Source: Chamaesiphon sp. 336R_metabinner_41
Lineage (GTDB): Bacteria > Cyanobacteriota > Cyanobacteriia > Cyanobacteriales > Chamaesiphonaceae
Assembly (NCBI GenBank): GCA_025359915.1
Contig: JANYDE010000137.1
Span: forward strand, 1-64,000
DNA length: 64,000 nt
Direction: 5' to 3'
Shown: one piece after another, positions 7,018-15,842 of the stretch
How the letters are laid out: each line of letters starts with the position of its first letter
Numbering within the stretch: position 1 is the first letter of the stretch
Translations under genes and position numbers: made by a program
Notes under the pieces: model-generated
Database searches by the model: none
Seen by the model: the letters and a program-made list of their open reading frames with translations, nothing else
Told to the model about the DNA's origin: nothing

Positions 7018-8574
7018 ATGTCAACTAGTGTGGCGACTGCTATAGCAGCTCATCACATTAAAACGATCGACTACAACGATCGAACTAACCAAGATTGGTG
7101 GTTTGAGTGCCATTGTTTTTTAAAAGCTATCCCCTATTCCCCTAAATTTATGCCTACTCGCCCCTACTTATTTTACGGATTGACTAATAGCATTTGCTCC
7201 CAGTGTTTGGAGAAAGTCGAGGCGAAGATTGTCTTTCGGGATGAGGCGGTGTATCTCGTCAAACATTGTCTGACGCATGGGCGAGAAGAGGTGCTAATTG
7301 CTGACGATATTGAGTATTACAAGCTCTGTCAGGACTTTATCAAGCCTGGAGATATGCCACATCATTTTAATACTAACATCGAGCGTGGTTGCCCTTATGA
7401 CTGCGGATTGTGTCCAGATCACGAGCAGCATAGTTGCGTGACGTTGGTCGAAATTACCGATCGATGTAATTTGGACTGTCCGATTTGTTATGCTGATTCG
7501 GGTGCGGCGGAAGTGTCGGCTTTGACGGATACAGCGCGAAATCATCGCAGTTTAGCAGAAATTGAGCTGATGCTGGATGCAGTGGTGGCGAATGAGGGGG
7601 AGCCGGATATCGTGCAGTTGAGCGGTGGTGAGCCGACTATTCATCCTGAGTTTTTTCAGGTGTTGGATTTGGCGAAAATGAAGCCGATTAAGCATTTGAT
7701 GATCAATACTAACGGTGTAAGGATTGCGACCGATCGAGTATTCTGTGAGAGACTAGCGGCGTATCAGCCTGGGATTGAGGTTTATTTACAATTTGATAGT
7801 TTTGAAGAGAAAGCTTTGCGAGAGCTGCGCGGGGCAGATTTGCGGCAAATGCGGCAACGGGCGATCGATCATTTGAATGAATTTAATATTTCGACGACGC
7901 TAGTTGTGACGGTGAAAAAGGGATTGAATGATAGTGAGTTGGGTAAAATTATTGATTATGCTTTAGCCCAAAAATGTGTGCGCGGTGTCACTTTTCAACC
8001 AATTCAAGTAGCGGGAAGATTAGAAGGTTTCGATCCGAAAGTTGATCGATATCCATTAACCGCAGTCCGTCGATCGATCCTCGAACAAAGTCCTCATTTT
8101 AAGTCTGAAGATTTACTTCCCGTTCCCTGTCACCCCGATTGTTTGGCGATGGGATACGCGCTCAAAGTCGATGGTAAAGTGATTCCCCTGGCTGGATTAG
8201 TCGATCCGAGTACTTTCTTAAAATTGATGCCAAATTCGATCGTCTACGAGCAGAATGATACACTCAAAAAGAAACTATTCGATCTATTTTCGACAGGAAA
8301 TTCACCCACGATGTCCGCTGTCAAAATGGAACAGTTATTATGTTGCTTACCATTAGTTGCCGTTCCCCAAGGATTAACCTATGAAAATGTGTTTCGGATC
8401 TTAATTGTCCAGTTTCTCGATCCTTATAACTTCGACGTGCGATCTGTTAAACGATCTTGCATTCACATGGCGCAAACTAACGGTCAATTAATCCCTTTTG
8501 ATACCTTCAATATCTTCTATCGAGACGGCGCACCAGGAGCGCATTTAGTGGCAAAAGCTGAAGTTAAATCATGA
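7018..8574 (+). CDS. Cys-rich radical SAM protein of the MJ0619/Tes-like type
   Basis: A 518-residue radical SAM enzyme with the CxxxCxxC cluster motif CNLDCPIC (Cys150, 154, 157), followed by a GGEPT motif (LSGGEPTIHPEFF). Ahead of it lie further cysteines: Cys60/Cys63 and Cys84, then Cys125/Cys129/Cys132/Cys140 (GCPYDCGLC...HSC), suggesting extra metal sites. This layout, with a Cys-rich N-terminal region before the radical SAM core, is that of the MJ0619-like family, which includes archaeal tetraether synthase and proposed pterin methyltransferases. The substrate in this organism is unknown. Its stop codon overlaps the start of a membrane-protein gene (ATGA), so the pair is probably translated together. 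The leader holds a palindrome close to the start. Confidence 0.8.
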   Translation: MSTSVATAIAAHHIKTIDYNDRTNQDWWFECHCFLKAIPYSPKFMPTRPYLFYGLTNSICSQCLEKVEAKIVFRDEAVYLVKHCLTHGREEVLIADDIEYYKLCQDFIKPGDMPHHFNTNIERGCPYDCGLCPDHEQHSCVTLVEITDRCNLDCPICYADSGAAEVSALTDTARNHRSLAEIELMLDAVVANEGEPDIVQLSGGEPTIHPEFFQVLDLAKMKPIKHLMINTNGVRIATDRVFCERLAAYQPGIEVYLQFDSFEEKALRELRGADLRQMRQRAIDHLNEFNISTTLVVTVKKGLNDSELGKIIDYALAQKCVRGVTFQPIQVAGRLEGFDPKVDRYPLTAVRRSILEQSPHFKSEDLLPVPCHPDCLAMGYALKVDGKVIPLAGLVDPSTFLKLMPNSIVYEQNDTLKKKLFDLFSTGNSPTMSAVKMEQLLCCLPLVAVPQGLTYENVFRILIVQFLDPYNFDVRSVKRSCIHMAQTNGQLIPFDTFNIFYRDGAPGAHLVAKAEVKS

Positions 8575-9074
8575 ACGATATCATATCATTCAGAATTCGG
8601 CTACTAGCGGCTGGACTTTATGCGATTTTTGCAGTACCAATGGGAGCCTTTCTTTTATTTACTGTTTTTATCCTAATTAGTGAAAATAACCCTGCTAATC
8701 ACAATATGCTGGGATTAGTTGCAATAGAATTTTTGGTTGGATTGCCTATGACGATCGTTTTACCAGTAGTCCTTTTTATTATTTGGCAAATAACCAGAAG
8801 AATACATAGCTTTATCGATCTATCTGGTAAAGATGTGTTGAACTATAGTTTGAATAGTTTACTAGTAATCCTATGTTTTTCATTTGTGACTTGCACAACT
8901 TGTAGTGTTGTCTCTGTGATGAATCCTGCCGCAGGTACTATTTTCATAGTAGGCTTAGTTATTATAAATTGTACAGCACTCGCCTATACGATCGGTTCTA
9001 TAGTTGCAGGAATATATGCACTAAGAGGATACCGTTTTAAAAATCGGTTGATTTACTCTTTTATACCAGACTAA
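8571..9074 (+). CDS. Four-helix membrane protein coupled to the radical SAM gene
   Basis: A 167-residue integral membrane protein with four or more predicted membrane segments (about 10-34, 45-70, 90-115, 120-150). I do not recognise a family. The start overlaps the preceding stop by 4 bases (ATGA), strong evidence of translational coupling. If the radical SAM enzyme acts on a lipid or membrane substrate, this could be a membrane partner, but that is inference from position only. Cysteines cluster at VTCTTCSVV (about residues 104-112). Confidence 0.75.
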   Translation: MNDIISFRIRLLAAGLYAIFAVPMGAFLLFTVFILISENNPANHNMLGLVAIEFLVGLPMTIVLPVVLFIIWQITRRIHSFIDLSGKDVLNYSLNSLLVILCFSFVTCTTCSVVSVMNPAAGTIFIVGLVIINCTALAYTIGSIVAGIYALRGYRFKNRLIYSFIPD

Positions 9075-9273
9075 TATTATACTGCAATGAAAGATCGACA
9101 TTTAAATTCTAATATCCGTCGCAAAGCAGTCAGATGTCATCTAGTTGGGTTAATCTGGTTACCAATCTCGATCGAGCCATTGCAGCTTGGAAAGGGAAAA
9201 TTCCGAGCAATTCTCTGATGATTAAGTTCTTATCTGAAATATTATGATCGTTTTATCCAAGACGAATAGAACT

Positions 9274-10056
9274 TCAGCTCGAAGCACTAGTATAAAATCT
9301 CAGTGCAAATCGCCAAACTCGATCAGACAAAAATAACAACACTAAAGCCAAAGATCCACCACTCAAAATCCACAGCGGATCTCCTCGCCCTAACAGCGTC
9401 TCAGCAGGCACAGTAGTTAGAAATGCCACCGGAATAATAAAGGTAAAAAAGAAGCGATAGGTAGCCGGATACGCCGCAATTGGGAAACGTCCAGCAGCCA
9501 ATAAACCTTTCAATACCTCCGTAATATTATAAATCTTGGTAAACCAAATACTCGTCGCTCCGAGCATAAACCATAGACTATACATAATCACCAATCCAGA
9601 CAATAATGGAATCGCACTGAGCAAGTAAGCACTTACTCCTAAACCGAGCAAACTCCCCGCATAGAAGATAATAACTAATCCAAATAGTAGATCTGGAACC
9701 CCCCAAACTGAGAAACTATGAAAGGAGAGCCAAAACTGCGAACTAATTGGTTTGAGCAAGACAAAATCTAGTGTTCCATCTTGAATGTGTTTGACAATTC
9801 GATTGAGATTACTAGCGAGAAATGTACTAGAGAATCCTTCGAGAAATGTAAAAATACCGACCACGATTAAGGCTTCTTCCCATCGCCATCCTTGAAAGTT
9901 ATAACCTTTACGATAAAACAAAAATAGACTAAATAAACTTCCAGCCAGTCCACCCAAACTGCTTAAAGCTGCAAAGACAAAATTCAATCGATATTCTAAC
10001 TCAGATGCGATCGCTGTCTTCCAAAAAATCTGGATTAAATTTAAGTATCTATACAT
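9274..10056 (-). CDS. ABC-2 family permease (DUF990-like), subunit B
   Basis: A 260-residue membrane protein with about six predicted membrane segments and no ATPase domain. It belongs to the ABC-2/DUF990 permeases, which work as a two-permease pair with one ATPase. It lies 16 bases downstream of a second permease of the same type and near-identical length, on the same strand. No ATPase gene is adjacent. The NatA-like ATPase at 53349 is of the type that usually accompanies these permeases and is a candidate partner. Substrate unknown. Confidence 0.85.
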   Translation of the reverse strand: MYRYLNLIQIFWKTAIASELEYRLNFVFAALSSLGGLAGSLFSLFLFYRKGYNFQGWRWEEALIVVGIFTFLEGFSSTFLASNLNRIVKHIQDGTLDFVLLKPISSQFWLSFHSFSVWGVPDLLFGLVIIFYAGSLLGLGVSAYLLSAIPLLSGLVIMYSLWFMLGATSIWFTKIYNITEVLKGLLAAGRFPIAAYPATYRFFFTFIIPVAFLTTVPAETLLGRGDPLWILSGGSLALVLLFLSDRVWRFALRFYTSASS

Positions 10057-10072
10057 ATTACCTATTACCTAA

Positions 10073-10861
10073 CTAAGCTCCCATCCCTGAATATTGCTGT
10101 AAGCCTTTGCGCCAGAGCCAACGATTGAGCGCAAAGAATATAACGCCCCAAATAAACATCATGCCAAAATCATGAACAAGATCGACTTTTAAACCAGTTA
10201 AAATACTCGCGGGAAAGTTGATAATATATGGAAATGGAGTCCACCTGACGATCGATCTGATCTCAGCCGGAAATATTTCAATCGGGGCGATCGATCCTGA
10301 CAAAAATAGATGAATCAAAAACCAGACCTCTTGAATCGAACTAGCTTTCTCAGTCCAGAAGGCAAACATCGCTAACGTATATTGAATCAGAAATTGCAAT
10401 GCAAAGGCACAGATCCCTGAGATCGCAAATAGCACCATCGTACTCAAACTCGGCAACCAAAAAGCACCAGGATACAGCAAGAAAAATAGCACCACTAATC
10501 CAAAGATAAACGGTAATCTGGCAAATCGTTCGGCAATATGTGACGCGAGATGATGTCCAACTGGATCTACTGGCTGTAACAATAGAAACGACAACTTACC
10601 ATCGACAATCTGCCGCTCAAAATCCCAGATTACCCAAACAACCGTAAGTTGTCGCGCCAGATACACCGCCAGAAAATAACGGGAAAATTCGATCGACGAT
10701 AAACCGAAGTTTACCTTTTGAGCAGCCTCGCTCCACACGCCCATCAGAATGAACGGTAACGACCCCGAAAGTGCCCACAGGAGCAATTCAGCCCGATACT
10801 CCAGCATATAGGCGTAGTAGGTCACTAGCAGGGATTTGGAGACTCTGAGTAATTGTTTCAC
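10073..10861 (-). CDS. ABC-2 family permease (DUF990), subunit A
   Basis: I choose the GTG at 10861 (VKQLLRVSKSLLVTYYAYMLEYR), giving 262 residues like its partner. The open frame continues upstream to 11032, but that extension translates an intergenic Pro/Thr/His-rich repeat and is not believable protein. Six predicted membrane segments, with the ALEYRAELLLW-like start typical of DUF990 permeases. It probably forms a heterodimeric channel with the permease 16 bases downstream. The repeat array immediately before the start leaves little room for a normal leader. Confidence 0.85.
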   Translation of the reverse strand: MKQLLRVSKSLLVTYYAYMLEYRAELLLWALSGSLPFILMGVWSEAAQKVNFGLSSIEFSRYFLAVYLARQLTVVWVIWDFERQIVDGKLSFLLLQPVDPVGHHLASHIAERFARLPFIFGLVVLFFLLYPGAFWLPSLSTMVLFAISGICAFALQFLIQYTLAMFAFWTEKASSIQEVWFLIHLFLSGSIAPIEIFPAEIRSIVRWTPFPYIINFPASILTGLKVDLVHDFGMMFIWGVIFFALNRWLWRKGLQQYSGMGA

Positions 10862-10867
10862 AGTGTG

Positions 10868-10945
10868 AGGGTGTGTGGGAGTGGGGGAGTGGGGAAGTGG
10901 GGGAGTGAGGGAGTGTGGGAGTGGGGGGAGTGTGGGAGTGGGGGG
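10868..10945. repeat. Low-complexity G/T-rich repeat array
   Basis: Imperfect 7-9-base units of GGGAGTG(T) repeated about nine times just upstream of the permease start. It yields a long but meaningless open frame rich in Pro, Thr and His on the minus strand. Similar CCCACACT units occur at 30660-30727. Confidence 0.8.
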
Positions 10946-11106
10946 AGTTAAGGACGCTTGTGTTCTAACTCTTTCCTCCCCATCTCCCATCTCCCATCTC
11001 CAAAAATTGTAAAGATTTGCCAAAGATCCCACAGAGGTTTAATTGTGTCACCGAGAATAGCTAAACTACTCTAATAGAAGATCTGTAAAAAATCGATCGT
11101 AATAAT

Positions 11107-11592
11107 ATGAGCGTAGTTAGTCAAGTTATACTCAAAGCCGATGATGCTTTGCGCTACCCTAGTAGCGGAGAACTCCAAAATATCCAATCCTTCCTCAAAA
11201 CGGGCGAACAACGGATTCGGATCGTTACCACTCTAGCAGAGAGTGAAAAGAAAATCGTCGAAGCAGCTAGTAAAGAGTTGTGGAAGCTACATCCTGATTA
11301 TATTGCGCCTGGTGGTAATGCGTTCGGTCAAAAACAACGCACTCAGTGCTTGAGAGATTACGGTTGGTACCTACGCTTAGTTACCTATGGTGTACTCGCT
11401 GGTGACATCGCTCCGATCGAACAGATTGGTCTGATTGGCGTGCGGGACATGTATAATTCTCTTGGCGTTCCAGTTGCGGGGATGGCTGATTCGATTACTG
11501 CACTCAAAGCAGCAGCTCTCAATCTGCTCAATGATGAAGACGCAGCAGCAGCGGCTCCTTATTTTGACTACATCATTCAGGATCTTTCCTAA
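11107..11592 (+). CDS. apcD: Allophycocyanin-B alpha subunit ApcD
   Basis: A 161-residue phycobiliprotein with the chromophore Cys81 in [16 protein letters not shown]. The start [23 protein letters not shown] and end [11 protein letters not shown] match ApcD, a terminal emitter of the phycobilisome core involved in energy transfer to photosystem I and state transitions. It is distinguished from ApcA by the lower overall match and the ApcD-type [19 protein letters not shown] segment. It is monocistronic, as apcD normally is. A decayed ABC transporter fragment begins about 60 bases after its stop. Confidence 0.94.
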   Translation: MSVVSQVILKADDALRYPSSGELQNIQSFLKTGEQRIRIVTTLAESEKKIVEAASKELWKLHPDYIAPGGNAFGQKQRTQCLRDYGWYLRLVTYGVLAGDIAPIEQIGLIGVRDMYNSLGVPVAGMADSITALKAAALNLLNDEDAAAAAPYFDYIIQDLS

Positions 11593-11649
11593 TCGATATT
11601 TGCTATTGGTATCTGCTCAATCTTATAAATCGCCCTCAGTGTTGCTGGG

Positions 11650-12088
11650 GGTTATTTATAACGATCTAAATCTCGAATTGTACCGCCAGTTATTTTCGAC
11701 GGTATTTGCCGACTTTTATCTATTCGACAGGCTTTTAGGTTTACAGTTAGCAGATGTAGATAGTCAGGCTCAGACTTATCTAGAGCAACTGCAACTCACC
11801 CATAAAGTTTCAGTCCAAAATGGTAAGCTGTCTACGACAGCACTATCCCAAGGTCAACGCAAACGGTTAGCACTCCTCACCGCTTACCTTGAAGATCGAC
11901 CAATTTATTTATTTGATGAATGGGCAGCAGATCAAGATCCATTTTTTCGGGAAATTTTTTATCAACAGCTTTTACCAGAACTAAAACAACGCGGTAAAGC
12001 ATTGCTAGTCATCAGTCATGACAATCGATACTTTCAGCTAGCCGATCGATTACTCAAGCTAGACTATGGGAAAATTATCATTAATTGA
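11650..12088 (+). pseudogene. C-terminal remnant of a cyclic-peptide-export-type ABC transporter (SyrD/PvdE-like)
   Basis: An open frame with homology from about 11657 to the TAA/TGA at 12088 encodes only the last 140 or so residues of an ABC ATPase domain. Present are the Q-loop region YRQLFSTVFADFYLFDRLLGL, the signature LSQGQRKRLALL, Walker B IYLFDEWAADQD and the switch His in LLVISHDNRYF. Missing are all membrane segments and the Walker A motif. LSQGQRKR and DEWAADQD are characteristic of the SyrD/PvdE/YojI group (exporters of cyclic peptides and siderophores). Upstream, the frame only overlaps apcD out of phase and has no plausible start. I read this as the 3' end of a deleted gene. Confidence 0.85.
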
Positions 12089-12673
12089 GGGGAGAGCTGG
12101 GAGCTAATTTCGGTGTAACAACAGATAATTAAACATCAGATCGCCATTCGCGCTCCCCCAGTCTTCGCCGTCGTATACCGTTGTTACTTCTGTCGTCAGA
12201 AATTTATGTTAATTCTGCTACTATTTAAGAGTATATTATAGCTAAGAATATTTGGGACTTAGAGGCAATCTCGGGTAATCGAGGGAAAACAGCAAGGTCT
12301 GTTGCTATGTCCCTAAATCACCGTAATAGTTGTATCGATTGTCACTGTTCACTCTCGAAGTAATACTTAAAATTTTCTTCAAGCCGGATAAATTCGATCG
12401 GAACAGAATAGTTGCAGCCTATAATAAAGGTCATCTTGACAATCCATTAGGTCAGCGAACTGTATCGAGATTATCAGTATTTAATCTGGCAAGACAATTA
12501 AGCTATTGTGTCGCTAGTGCTGAGGCTAGTGGAGTTACGCCCACGGTAGTTGTATTAGCCAAATCGATCGAGATTGCAAGATCCAATCTAAATTTGTCTA
12601 AAATCCAGCTACTCAAACCCAATCTATTTCAAGTTAAACACCTTTAAATCTAACTGTGAGGAGCACCACCCGA
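12089..12673. other. 585-base gap upstream of the SLH porin, with a structured segment
   Basis: No convincing gene. A TTG-started frame at 12330-12647 has no recognisable features and lies in what is probably the porin leader. The segment 12251-12317 can fold into a branched structure (see separate entry). The 3' end carries GAGGAG at 12657-12662, a good ribosome binding site for the porin ATG at 12674. Confidence 0.5.
12251..12317. other. Predicted three-stem RNA or branched palindrome
   Basis: A closing stem (GGGACTTAG with CTATGTCCC, one mismatch, extended by TTT/AAA) encloses two hairpins, CTCG-GGTAAT-CGAG and AGCAA-GGTCTG-TTGCT. This is a compact three-way-junction layout about 350 bases upstream of the porin start. 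It could be a leader RNA element or a dispersed branched repeat. I match it to no known riboswitch class. Confidence 0.45.
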
Positions 12674-14284
12674 ATGTCATCAGCATTTTGGAAATCTGTA
12701 TTAATTAGCCCTGTAGTTTTGGGCATCACTCTGTTATTATCCACTGGGGTAATGGCAGCACCGAAAAGCGATTCGATCGATAGTTTGACACCAATTAGGG
12801 AAAAAGCCAATGGTGTAACACCTGTTAAAGTTGCCGCCAGCGAAACTGCTCCAACTACCGAAGCTGAAGTTGCGACTAATACTGTTAAACCTGGAGACTG
12901 GCAATATACTGCCCTTCAAGGTGTTGCCGCGAAATATGGTTGTAACTCTAACCTGAACAATCAAGTTGTCTCGCAACTGGAATTCGCGCGTGGTTTGAAT
13001 AGCTGCTTGGCAAAACTAGAGCCGATCTTGGCTCAAAAGCCAACTACAACTACTCAGCCAACCACTCCTGCTGTCACTGCCGCCGATCTTGAAGTGATCA
13101 AGAGATTGACTCAAGAATATCGCGCCCAACTGACCGAAATTGATGGTCGTCTGACTAGTGCTGACAAGAAAGTAGCTCAAGCTCAAGCAAGCCAGTTTTC
13201 TACTACTACCAAGCTCAAAGGTGAAGTAATCTTCAACGTAACTGGTGCTGCTAGTGGTGCGACGTCTAATAATACTGTACTTGGCGATCGGGTTCGGTTA
13301 TTATTTGAAACTAGCTTCAACGGTCAAGACAGGCTTTGGACACGTTTGGCGACTGGAAACCAAGGTGGTGTCAATGGCGGCTTGAAAAATAGCACCGCTG
13401 AAGGTGGGCAAGTTTCTGAAGGTGTTCCGTTCACCAATCTTAACACTGTCGGTATCGACTGGTTAGCCTATCAATTTCCGGTTAGCAACACCAATGTCTA
13501 TGTAGCTGCATATAACGGAATTCATGCTGATTACGCTCCTACCTATGGGTCTAATTTTGATGACTTCACCGGAGGTAGTGGTGCCCTTTCCAACTTTGCC
13601 GAATCTAGCCCCATCTACAAAATCGGTGGTGGTTCTGGCGTTGGTACTAGTTTACCCTTTGGGGATACTGGGTTGAAGTCTTTGACAGTCGGTTACTTTG
13701 CCGGTCCTACCAGTGCGAACAAGCCTGCCGCTGGACAAGGTTTATTCAACGGTGACTATGCTCTATTAGGACAGTTGAATTTCAAACTTAGCGATAAGTT
13801 GGATGCTGGTTTAACCTATGTCAATAGCTATCATACTGCTACCAACCCCATTTATGCCTTTGGGGGTTCTGGTGGATTAACTGGTACAGGAATAGCAAAC
13901 CTCGCAACTGCTGGTACTACAGCCAATTCCTATGGTGCTGAGTTTGCTTTCAAAGCTAGTGATACTCTCGCATTCAATGGATTTGTACTAAATACTAGTG
14001 CAAACAAAGCTACTATCGGCAAACAAGATCTTTGGAGCTATGGTGCTGGACTTTCTTTACCAAACATCGATGGTAAAGGTAGTTTGGCTGGGTTGCTAGT
14101 TGGAGCTGAACCTTATGTTGGTGGTGTTGGCACCGTTCCTTATCACATCGAAGGTTTCTACAAGTACAAATTTAGTGACAACCTCAGCATTACACCTGGA
14201 TTGATCTATCTAACTGCTCCCAATCAAACTAGTAATGGTAATAGTGCCGTAATTGGTGTGGTCAGAAGTACTTTCACATTCTAA
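12674..14284 (+). CDS. SLH-OprB type outer-membrane porin
   Basis: A 536-residue exported porin. I prefer ATG 12674 (MSSAFWKSVLISP), with GAGGAG ten bases upstream, over a GTG at 12656 that overlaps that site. A signal peptide ends near VMAAP (about residue 30). An SLH-like segment (GDWQYTALQGVAAKYGC...ARGLNSCLAKLE, about 74-116) anchors such porins to peptidoglycan-linked glycan. A short coiled coil (about 125-170) is followed by the OprB barrel, starting LKGEVIFNVTGA and ending in aromatic VRSTFTF. Cyanobacterial members are proposed to admit iron and other inorganic ions. A diverged paralogue lies at 32523. Confidence 0.9.
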   Translation: MSSAFWKSVLISPVVLGITLLLSTGVMAAPKSDSIDSLTPIREKANGVTPVKVAASETAPTTEAEVATNTVKPGDWQYTALQGVAAKYGCNSNLNNQVVSQLEFARGLNSCLAKLEPILAQKPTTTTQPTTPAVTAADLEVIKRLTQEYRAQLTEIDGRLTSADKKVAQAQASQFSTTTKLKGEVIFNVTGAASGATSNNTVLGDRVRLLFETSFNGQDRLWTRLATGNQGGVNGGLKNSTAEGGQVSEGVPFTNLNTVGIDWLAYQFPVSNTNVYVAAYNGIHADYAPTYGSNFDDFTGGSGALSNFAESSPIYKIGGGSGVGTSLPFGDTGLKSLTVGYFAGPTSANKPAAGQGLFNGDYALLGQLNFKLSDKLDAGLTYVNSYHTATNPIYAFGGSGGLTGTGIANLATAGTTANSYGAEFAFKASDTLAFNGFVLNTSANKATIGKQDLWSYGAGLSLPNIDGKGSLAGLLVGAEPYVGGVGTVPYHIEGFYKYKFSDNLSITPGLIYLTAPNQTSNGNSAVIGVVRSTFTF

Positions 14285-14320
14285 ATTAGGATCGTGGATT
14301 AGATAACTTATCGCTTTTTA

Positions 14321-14372
14321 GCGATTACTAGAGTAGGGGCAATTCATGAATTGCCCCTACTCTAGTAATCGC
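14321..14372. repeat. Family-1 palindrome, perfect 26-base arms
   Basis: A perfect 52-base inverted repeat centred on ATTCATGAAT, with core GGGGCAATTCA and its complement and outer arm GCGATTACTAGAGTA. It lies 37 bases after the porin stop and probably acts as a bidirectional terminator. Other copies: 16752, 22357, 45584, 57995 and 62987. Confidence 0.92.
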
Positions 14373-14483
14373 GGGTATGATGACAATTCTGAATCTTATT
14401 AAATCCTCATTTCTTAATCAATTATTTAACTCATCCAGCCAGGAGTATTATTTTACTTCTGGCTGGTTATTTTTGAGTAGACT

Positions 14484-14999
14484 TTAACTATACAAATATT
14501 TAGGTGGGATCGAGCAGTGGAGTTGAGCGGTACCAATTGCAACTCTATAATCTGGAAATTTCAAACCAATCATCCCGCTCTTCTTGAGATTGAATTTGTG
14601 GTAGATTTTCCCAAAGAGAAGTAGTTCAGCCCACTCACTCAAATTAGGCTCATGTCCGACTACTGCGAGAGTAGAAATATCTATATCAGCAAAAGATCTG
14701 GCATTCCAATCCATCATCCAAGATGGTAGATTTCCCATTGGTTTTAAGTCTTGAGATACTTCTAATTTGGGACTAAGTTGCTTGTCCATGAGAATGTCCG
14801 CAGTTTGACGAGCGCGGACAAGCGGACTGGTGATGAGGAGATCGAAAGTTAACTCCAATCTTTGCAGTCTATCGGCAACTTGCGCAACTTTTCTGCGTCC
14901 TACTTTAGTAAGGCATCTTAACTCATCACTGGCGATTGAATCCAGATTGAGAGGATCTGGATCTTCAGCAATACCATGACGAATGAGATACAAATACAT
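14484..14999 (-). CDS. sixA: Phosphohistidine phosphatase SixA
   Basis: A 171-residue member of the histidine phosphatase superfamily. The catalytic RHG motif is at residues 8-10 (LIRHGIAEDPDPL), with the second conserved Arg region TSPLVRARQTADIL and the C-terminal VVGHEPNLSEW containing the second catalytic His. SixA removes phosphate from phosphohistidine on proteins; its partner in cyanobacteria is not established. Single gene, convergent with the porin. The start at 14999 gives the family-typical MYLYLIRHG. Confidence 0.93.
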   Translation of the reverse strand: MYLYLIRHGIAEDPDPLNLDSIASDELRCLTKVGRRKVAQVADRLQRLELTFDLLITSPLVRARQTADILMDKQLSPKLEVSQDLKPMGNLPSWMMDWNARSFADIDISTLAVVGHEPNLSEWAELLLFGKIYHKFNLKKSGMIGLKFPDYRVAIGTAQLHCSIPPKYLYS

Positions 15000-15149
15000 A
15001 TTTTTGTTAATTATGTGGTGCTGGTTGTCGATTGAGTAGATGATAGCTAGCGGGTAACTATTTATTGCTCATTGATACATATATCGATCGATGGGGAATT
15101 CTAAAATTGGGTAATCAATATCAAAGATACGATCTAGGGTGCAGTAGTT

Positions 15150-15812
15150 ATGACACAAAATATAGAAGAGTTTGCGAACCAGCGCAAGCGAAGATTTGAT
15201 TGGGCGGCTGTATTGCCCAAGCGCAAAGCTTGGATTCAGACACTGATTTTATTGCCTTTTGGTTTGCCTGTGGCAAACTTTTTGGGCGCGAGCTGGAATT
15301 TTTCAGTCAATTCAATCGTCGAAGAACAGCAATACCTGTTTGGGGTGCTCTCAATGGCGTTTAATTTAGTGCTGCCCAGCTTATTTTTTGCCTTTTTATT
15401 CCATTGGGGCTGGTTTATCTGGAAACAATCATCAGTTACATGGTATCCCAACCCGCAAGCATTATGGGCCGGAACTTATGCTACCCTAACGATCGCGGTA
15501 TCATTTGTGATCGTCGAACTATTCAACCAGCATTTGGGAGTCTGTGGTAGTAGGGGCTGGGATGACATCGGTCAAAATCTATTCTGCAATCTCAATGGCT
15601 ATGGCTTTGAATCCAAGTCCTGGTTTGGGGTATGGTTTATCCTCACGGCTTATTGCTATCAAGCGCAAGCCCTAATCAACTCCATCTATCGGCACTATTT
15701 CCCACAAGCTGATGTCAATGACTCTAACACCGTTGAGATCGATCTTGATGAGCCATCTCCTGATGATTTTGGATCCACTCCACTCGACACAATTGCCAAC
15801 GGTGAAGAATAG
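15150..15812 (+). CDS. Membrane protein of unknown function
   Basis: A 220-residue protein with four predicted membrane segments (about 28-48, 65-90, 105-127, 150-170) and an acidic C-terminal tail (about 187-220, rich in Asp and Glu). A positively charged N-terminus (QRKRRFDW, PKRKAW) suggests it starts in the cytoplasm. Two cysteines occur in the loop between segments three and four (LGVCGSRGWDDIGQNLFCNL). I do not recognise the family. It lies 30 bases upstream of an outer-membrane barrel gene and may share its transcript. Confidence 0.75.
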   Translation: MTQNIEEFANQRKRRFDWAAVLPKRKAWIQTLILLPFGLPVANFLGASWNFSVNSIVEEQQYLFGVLSMAFNLVLPSLFFAFLFHWGWFIWKQSSVTWYPNPQALWAGTYATLTIAVSFVIVELFNQHLGVCGSRGWDDIGQNLFCNLNGYGFESKSWFGVWFILTAYCYQAQALINSIYRHYFPQADVNDSNTVEIDLDEPSPDDFGSTPLDTIANGEE

Positions 15813-15842
15813 GCCTTTAACTTTTCGCCCCAATGGTAAAAT

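Noticed and set aside
9134-9247. 37-residue frame (MSSSWVNLVTNLDRAIAAW...) downstream of the membrane gene
   Set aside because: Short, no ribosome site, and no recognised family. It could be a remnant, but nothing supports it.
10862-11032. N-terminal extension of the ABC permease
   Set aside because: It translates a Pro/Thr/His-rich repeat array. The GTG at 10861 gives a protein the same length as its partner permease.
12330-12647. Possible 105-residue protein from a TTG in the porin leader
   Set aside because: No recognisable domain, no ribosome binding site, no in-frame ATG, and it lies in the likely 5' leader of the porin gene.
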